A stretch of 64,000 nt of DNA, taken from the NCBI GenBank assembly GCA_039105265.1, contig JAPFFF010000043.1, positions 744,001 through 808,000 of the forward strand, read 5' to 3'. The notes under the pieces were generated by a model that did no database searches, had not been told where the DNA came from, and saw nothing but the letters and a program-made list of their open reading frames with translations. A program made the translations under genes and the position numbers. Of this stretch, positions 59,466 through 64,000 are shown piece after piece. The DNA is from Tritrichomonas musculus (lineage: Eukaryota; Parabasalia; Tritrichomonadida; Tritrichomonadidae). Positions within the stretch are counted from its first letter, which is position 1. Each line of letters begins with the position of its first letter.

Positions 59466-62369
59466 ATGAAAACATCTACCCATGCAGCACAGAGGTTTAA
59501 AAAGTATATTGTTGATATCAGCAATTTCAAGATACTTCAAAAGATTAATTCTGGTGGTTTTGGAGCAGTATATTCTGTTGAAAAAATCAAAACTGGAGAA
59601 AAATTTGCTGCTAAAGTTCTTAATGATCACAAAGATGAATCAAAATACAAGCTAATGATAAATCGTGAAATTGGTATTATGATTCGATGCAACCACCCAA
59701 CAATTATCAATTTAATCGGTTATTCATTCAAAGATTTCCATGATGAAAACAATATTACAATCATTATGGAACTTGCCCAAAAAGGTTCTCTAGCTGAACT
59801 ACTCCAAAAATCGCAAAATGGTTTAGCAGATGATATTTATGATAATACAATTCGACAAATCATTCTAATAGGAATTGCACGCGGAATGATGTATCTCCAT
59901 GAACACAAAATAATACACCGCGACCTTAAACCAGGGAATATCTTACTTGATGAAGATTTCCATCCGCATATTACCGATTTTGGACTTTCAAAACTTTCTG
60001 AAAGTTCATCTTCTATTTCTCAATCACAACAGTGTGGAACTATTGCTTATATGGCTCCCGAAGTCATCGAAGGTAACAAATACAGCGGAAAAGCAGACGT
60101 TTATTCATTCGGTATCCTTATGTATGAAGTTATAACGGATTTAACGCCTTATCCTGAACTTAACAAAGGCAAAATCACTGTGTTCAAATTCACCAACATG
60201 ATTATAAACAATGACCATCGTCCATCTTTCAAGTTTCCAATCAAAAAGTCGATCAAAAAATTGATTGAACGTTGCTGGTCAAAAAATCCAAGTGACCGAC
60301 CAACTTTTGAGGATATATTCAAAAAGTTGGCATACAATATTGAAGATGAAGTTGACGATATTTACGATAGTCATTATGATGAAAATAAAGATGAGGATGA
60401 TAATAAATATTACCTCGAAGGTGTCGATGTTGATGATGTTGCTTCTTACATTGATGACATAGATTTCCAAGATGTAGAAACGATGGGAGAAAATAATGAC
60501 GGTGAAAAAAAGAAACTGATAAATCATATTAAAAAGTTGGAAGATTCGATTGAAAATTTGAAAGAACAATTCAATCAATTGAAAATTGAAAACATAAATC
60601 AAAAAGCATTAATAGATGATGCTGTTGCAAATAATCAAATTGATTTAATTAAGAAAGAGAATGAAGAGTTAAAGAAACAAATCTTAGATTTGAAAAAAGA
60701 AAATGAAAATCAAAAAAAGAAGATTGATAATGAAATTTTAGCACAATTAAATTTGATTAAATCAGAAAATGATGAAATTAAAAAAGAAAATAAACAAATG
60801 AAAGATAAAATTGCTCAGTTAGAGAAAAAAAGTGACACCGAAAAAACATTAACTAAAAATCAAAGTAAAAAATCTGATTCAATTAAACCATCAACAGAAA
60901 AAGTTGACAAAATAAGCATCAAAGCAATTGCAAAAGAATCTGATGAAGAACCAATTAAAAATATACCTAAAGAATCTAATAAAAAATCATCAGAAAAAGT
61001 TGATGGAATTAAGAAAGAACCTAAATCAACCAAATCTCCTCAAAAAGATATTAAAGCAAAGCCAAATAAAGCATCAACTAAAACAGTAAATATTAAAGCC
61101 GATGAAATAACCGTTAAATGTTTCAATAACCTTTCATTGCAATTACAAAAGAATGTCAGTTCTCAACTCAAATCATCATACAACAAATTTTTCAAGAAAA
61201 TCGATGATCTTTTGGGATACGTACTTGATTTTTGTGATCCAGGAGCTAATAATCAATTCAAAATAAACAGTTTTAGCGAAAATTCTCTTTTAGTGAGTAT
61301 GAGCAATGAAGATAGAGCTTTTCTTTTATACCCTGCTGTTGAAAGTCTTAACAAGAAAAATGCATTTAATGCACCAAGTTTTAGCAATCTTTTATTCGCA
61401 TTTGACCAAATAACGATTGAACTTAAATATCCTTCTGAAAACTTTGACACTTTTTATAGAAATGTTTCGACTCTTAAGAATGAAAATAAGGAAAAAAGTT
61501 TTGACTTTAGAATCTTTATATCAAACATAGAAACAACGGATGATAGGTTTAGAAACAGCACCGATATTAATTCAGTTATATTTGATTCATCTGTCAATTC
61601 GATTGAATCGAAATGTTTTGGTGACGTTTATTATGGCTCATTTTCTAATTGCTCTTTATTAGAGAACATAACTATTCCTTCTTCAATTCGCTCAATTGAT
61701 CCATTTTCATTTGATAAATGCATTTCATTGAAGCAGATTAGTATTCCTTTTTCAATTACAGTGATTCCTCAATATGCTTTTAGGGGATGCACATCTTTAG
61801 AAAAAGTTGAATTGCCTTATAATTATGTAATTGAAATTGGAATGGCGGCTTTTAACGGTTGCTCATCTTTGAAGTCAATAGAAATTCCTCTTAACGTAAA
61901 AGTTATAGAAAAAAATACATTTAACGGATGCACATCTTTGAATAAAATTACAATTCCTCCTGGATTGAATAAAATTGGTGCATATGCGTTTAACCGATGC
62001 ACTTCTTTGATTCAAATTCAACTTCCTTCGAGTTTGTCTCAGATTGAAGCTGCAGCATTCAAAGATTGTAAAGCTTTGTCTGAATTCATGATCCCTGGAG
62101 CTGTTAATATAATTGAAAAATCAACTTTCTTTGGGTGTTCTTCTTTGGTAAAAATTTCAATCCCGAGATCTGTCGAATCTATCGGTTTTGGTGCTTTTAC
62201 TGACTGTGTTTCATTGGAAGAAGTAACAATTCCATCTAATGTGAATTTAATTGGTGATTTTTGCTTCAAAAATTGTGCCAAACTTTCAAAGATATCAATT
62301 GATGAAGATAAAACGAAAGTATCCAAAAATACTTTTTCAAATTGTAAATTATTACATTTGAAGCATTAA
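59466..62369 (+). CDS. TKL-like protein kinase with coiled coil and BspA-LRRs, 967 aa (copy B)
   Basis: Same length and domains as the gene at 40328-43231: active-looking kinase (HRDLKPGN, DFG, APE), acidic segment, coiled coil, Lys/Ser-rich linker, globular block and eleven BspA-like LRRs. Gly319 replaces Asp319 of copy A in the acidic segment, and two other base changes seen by eye in the coding region are silent (GCT/GCA, GAA/GAG). Both copies keep the whole frame and about 1.9 kb of upstream sequence, so both may be expressed. In copy A the hAT-like element lies about 1.9 kb upstream; here that site is empty. Confidence 0.93.
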   Translation: MKTSTHAAQRFKKYIVDISNFKILQKINSGGFGAVYSVEKIKTGEKFAAKVLNDHKDESKYKLMINREIGIMIRCNHPTIINLIGYSFKDFHDENNITIIMELAQKGSLAELLQKSQNGLADDIYDNTIRQIILIGIARGMMYLHEHKIIHRDLKPGNILLDEDFHPHITDFGLSKLSESSSSISQSQQCGTIAYMAPEVIEGNKYSGKADVYSFGILMYEVITDLTPYPELNKGKITVFKFTNMIINNDHRPSFKFPIKKSIKKLIERCWSKNPSDRPTFEDIFKKLAYNIEDEVDDIYDSHYDENKDEDDNKYYLEGVDVDDVASYIDDIDFQDVETMGENNDGEKKKLINHIKKLEDSIENLKEQFNQLKIENINQKALIDDAVANNQIDLIKKENEELKKQILDLKKENENQKKKIDNEILAQLNLIKSENDEIKKENKQMKDKIAQLEKKSDTEKTLTKNQSKKSDSIKPSTEKVDKISIKAIAKESDEEPIKNIPKESNKKSSEKVDGIKKEPKSTKSPQKDIKAKPNKASTKTVNIKADEITVKCFNNLSLQLQKNVSSQLKSSYNKFFKKIDDLLGYVLDFCDPGANNQFKINSFSENSLLVSMSNEDRAFLLYPAVESLNKKNAFNAPSFSNLLFAFDQITIELKYPSENFDTFYRNVSTLKNENKEKSFDFRIFISNIETTDDRFRNSTDINSVIFDSSVNSIESKCFGDVYYGSFSNCSLLENITIPSSIRSIDPFSFDKCISLKQISIPFSITVIPQYAFRGCTSLEKVELPYNYVIEIGMAAFNGCSSLKSIEIPLNVKVIEKNTFNGCTSLNKITIPPGLNKIGAYAFNRCTSLIQIQLPSSLSQIEAAAFKDCKALSEFMIPGAVNIIEKSTFFGCSSLVKISIPRSVESIGFGAFTDCVSLEEVTIPSNVNLIGDFCFKNCAKLSKISIDEDKTKVSKNTFSNCKLLHLKH

Positions 62370-62862
62370 ATAAGTGAACTTAAACCTTTATTTAAAAAAA
62401 AAATATAATCGATATATAGTAAAGATAAAAGTGAGAAAATCAAAATACTTATTGTATCTTTTCTTGTGGGAGTTTATATGAATTAAAATGTTATATTATG
62501 TATTTTCTCCAATATTTGAGTAAAATAAAAAAAGATTATTGAAACATGCATGAGCCACACAAAGTTTATTTCTATCACTAACATGTGTAATTTAGGTTTT
62601 TATTCTTAATTAATCATTTTCATGATTTTCTTCAGTATTTTAAATCGCATTTCATAAAAAATTTGCCATAAAATTTTGAGTTTCACAAATTTTATTTGAA
62701 AAATAAAAAACTCAATTATTTTCATGAAAATTATTTGTTTTATATTTTAAAATTAAAATATAATATAAATAATATTTTTAATAATTATATTTAATATTTA
62801 ATTCATTGCATAATTCCAATTGCTTATAAAATTTTATCAAAATTTTATTTTCACCAAAATGA

Positions 62863-64000
62863 GAGGTCGTTCTACTTATAAAAAGTAATTCAAAAACAGA
62901 TTATTTTATAGTATGCTATTATATGATATATAAATTTAAAGAGAGAATAATATTTAAAAAAAATTTCGGACTGATTTTTAGATATTTTAATTTTTAATAA
63001 TTCAATGAAAAGCAATAATAATTTTGACCATATTTTTGACCAAGAAGATAAAATTTATTTTTATTACACTTTTTCTCATTTATCATAATTCATTATTATA
63101 TTTATTTAATAATTTTTTTTAAGAATTGCATGCTTTTACTAGTTTATTTCATAAAAAAATAATTTGAGAAGCATTTATTTTTTCTCTCAATTTCTAAATT
63201 CAAAAAAAAATATTTTATTCATGGGTGGTGCAACGATAAAAATACGTTACACGTTTTGTGAAAATTTATGAATATCTCTTTTTCTATTTAATATAATTAA
63301 ATAAATTCCATATAGAACTCTTTGTATTTTTAATTAAATAATTTTAAATGATAATTCATTGAGCTATTCAAACTTTTTTGGAAATCATTTAATGTGAAAT
63401 ATCATGAAATGATATTGATTTTCAGTAGTATAATGTATTATTTTATATTCAGATACATTTTCATTTTCTAATAATTTAGTTAAAAATAATTTTATCTTCA
63501 ATGTGATTAAAAAAATTGCATTTTTTGGTTGTATGCCATATAGATTTAACTTTTCTGAAATATCAAACAAATTCTAGATAATATAAAGTATCAATACATA
63601 TTTTTATTTATGTGATATATATGATTGTATACTATAAAATAATCACATTTAATCGTGCGCAACTTTATTTCAAAATGAAATTTGCATCAAATACCATTCA
63701 ATATATATCCAATATTATTTTGTATTATTCGGTTTTCATATCATATATAAGATATATTTAATATATATTTGATTTTCATTTTAAATATGTTTATAATAAA
63801 TAAAATAAGCATAAATTAAAAAATTTTTTTGTACTTAACAGTTTTTGATAATAGTTTAGAAAAATTATTTCAAGCACCATTCTTAATTTATTGAATGATA
63901 TTGTATAAATATAATTATTTTATTTCATTCAATTCTATATTATTATATCTTATTAAAAATAACTTGTAAATGTTATTAAAAATATTATAATATATATGTA
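62863..64000. other. AT-rich DNA, nothing recognised
   Basis: No convincing gene, RNA gene or element end. GTTACACGTTTTGTGAAAATTT near 63245 is weakly like the GTTTTGTGAAAA repeats at 52.9 kb. The only frame over 60 codons (63385-63570, minus) lacks an ATG at its start. Confidence 0.5.

Larger units (their letters stand above)
57444..62862. repeat. Segmental duplication, copy B (partner 37009-43706)
   Basis: 5419 bp in the same orientation as copy A, 20 kb away. It lacks the hAT-like element and preserves its empty target at 57591-57601. The left end adjoins the Polinton remnant, the right end (62862) adjoins unrelated AT-rich DNA. Confidence 0.95.

Noticed and set aside
63385-63570. Minus-strand 61-codon frame
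   Set aside because: Starts at TTG, no family pattern; likely chance in AT-rich DNA.

Overview
The window looks like a nuclear chromosome segment of a parabasalid protist, most likely a Tritrichomonas-type trichomonad. The evidence is very AT-rich DNA, intron-poor genes with short 5' leaders, trichomonad-type initiator boxes (TCA+1YWYW) 9-24 nt before several start codons, stop codons often embedded in TAAA, DUF3447/ankyrin-type proteins, BspA-like leucine-rich repeats (LRRs), TKL kinases and a Polinton/Maverick. The species is inference; no ribosomal marker is present.

Layout. 0-20 kb is ordinary gene-rich DNA: the 3' part of a DYRK-like kinase, a tiny ubiquitin-like protein, a Ubl/vWA/UBC-like fusion, a Rab GTPase, a Sel1-repeat protein, a proline-rich PPGY protein, a pair of small paralogs, tRNA-Pro(AGG), an NDR/LATS-type kinase, a SHIPPO-repeat axonemal protein, a large multi-Ubl protein and tRNA-Arg(TCG). 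A 351-bp Mutator-type MITE lies at 6 kb. 20-24 kb holds a DUF3447/ankyrin gene whose ankyrin units continue downstream as six separate 32-36-codon islands. 24-28 kb encodes a 1291-residue type I membrane protein.

28-45 kb is accessory: a frameshifted DUF3447 gene; a chimeric kinase-N-lobe/BspA-LRR/Rab-like GTPase gene split just after its start codon by a 2.25-kb pogo-like transposon; two further DNA elements with 8-bp target duplications; and a kinase/coiled-coil/BspA-LRR gene inside a segment that recurs almost identically at 57.4-62.9 kb. The second copy lacks one transposon and preserves its exact empty site.

45.5-57.4 kb is a Polinton/Maverick remnant with a protein-primed family B DNA polymerase. 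It is split by a long-TIR transposon that itself carries two nested insertions, so the order of events can be read from target duplications. The last 1.1 kb is AT-rich with nothing recognised.

The genes do not form an operon or one pathway. The most interesting items are the island-like ankyrin gene, the tripartite kinase/LRR/GTPase gene with its transposon insertion, the Ubl/vWA/E2-variant fusion, and the datable transposon stack and segmental duplication.
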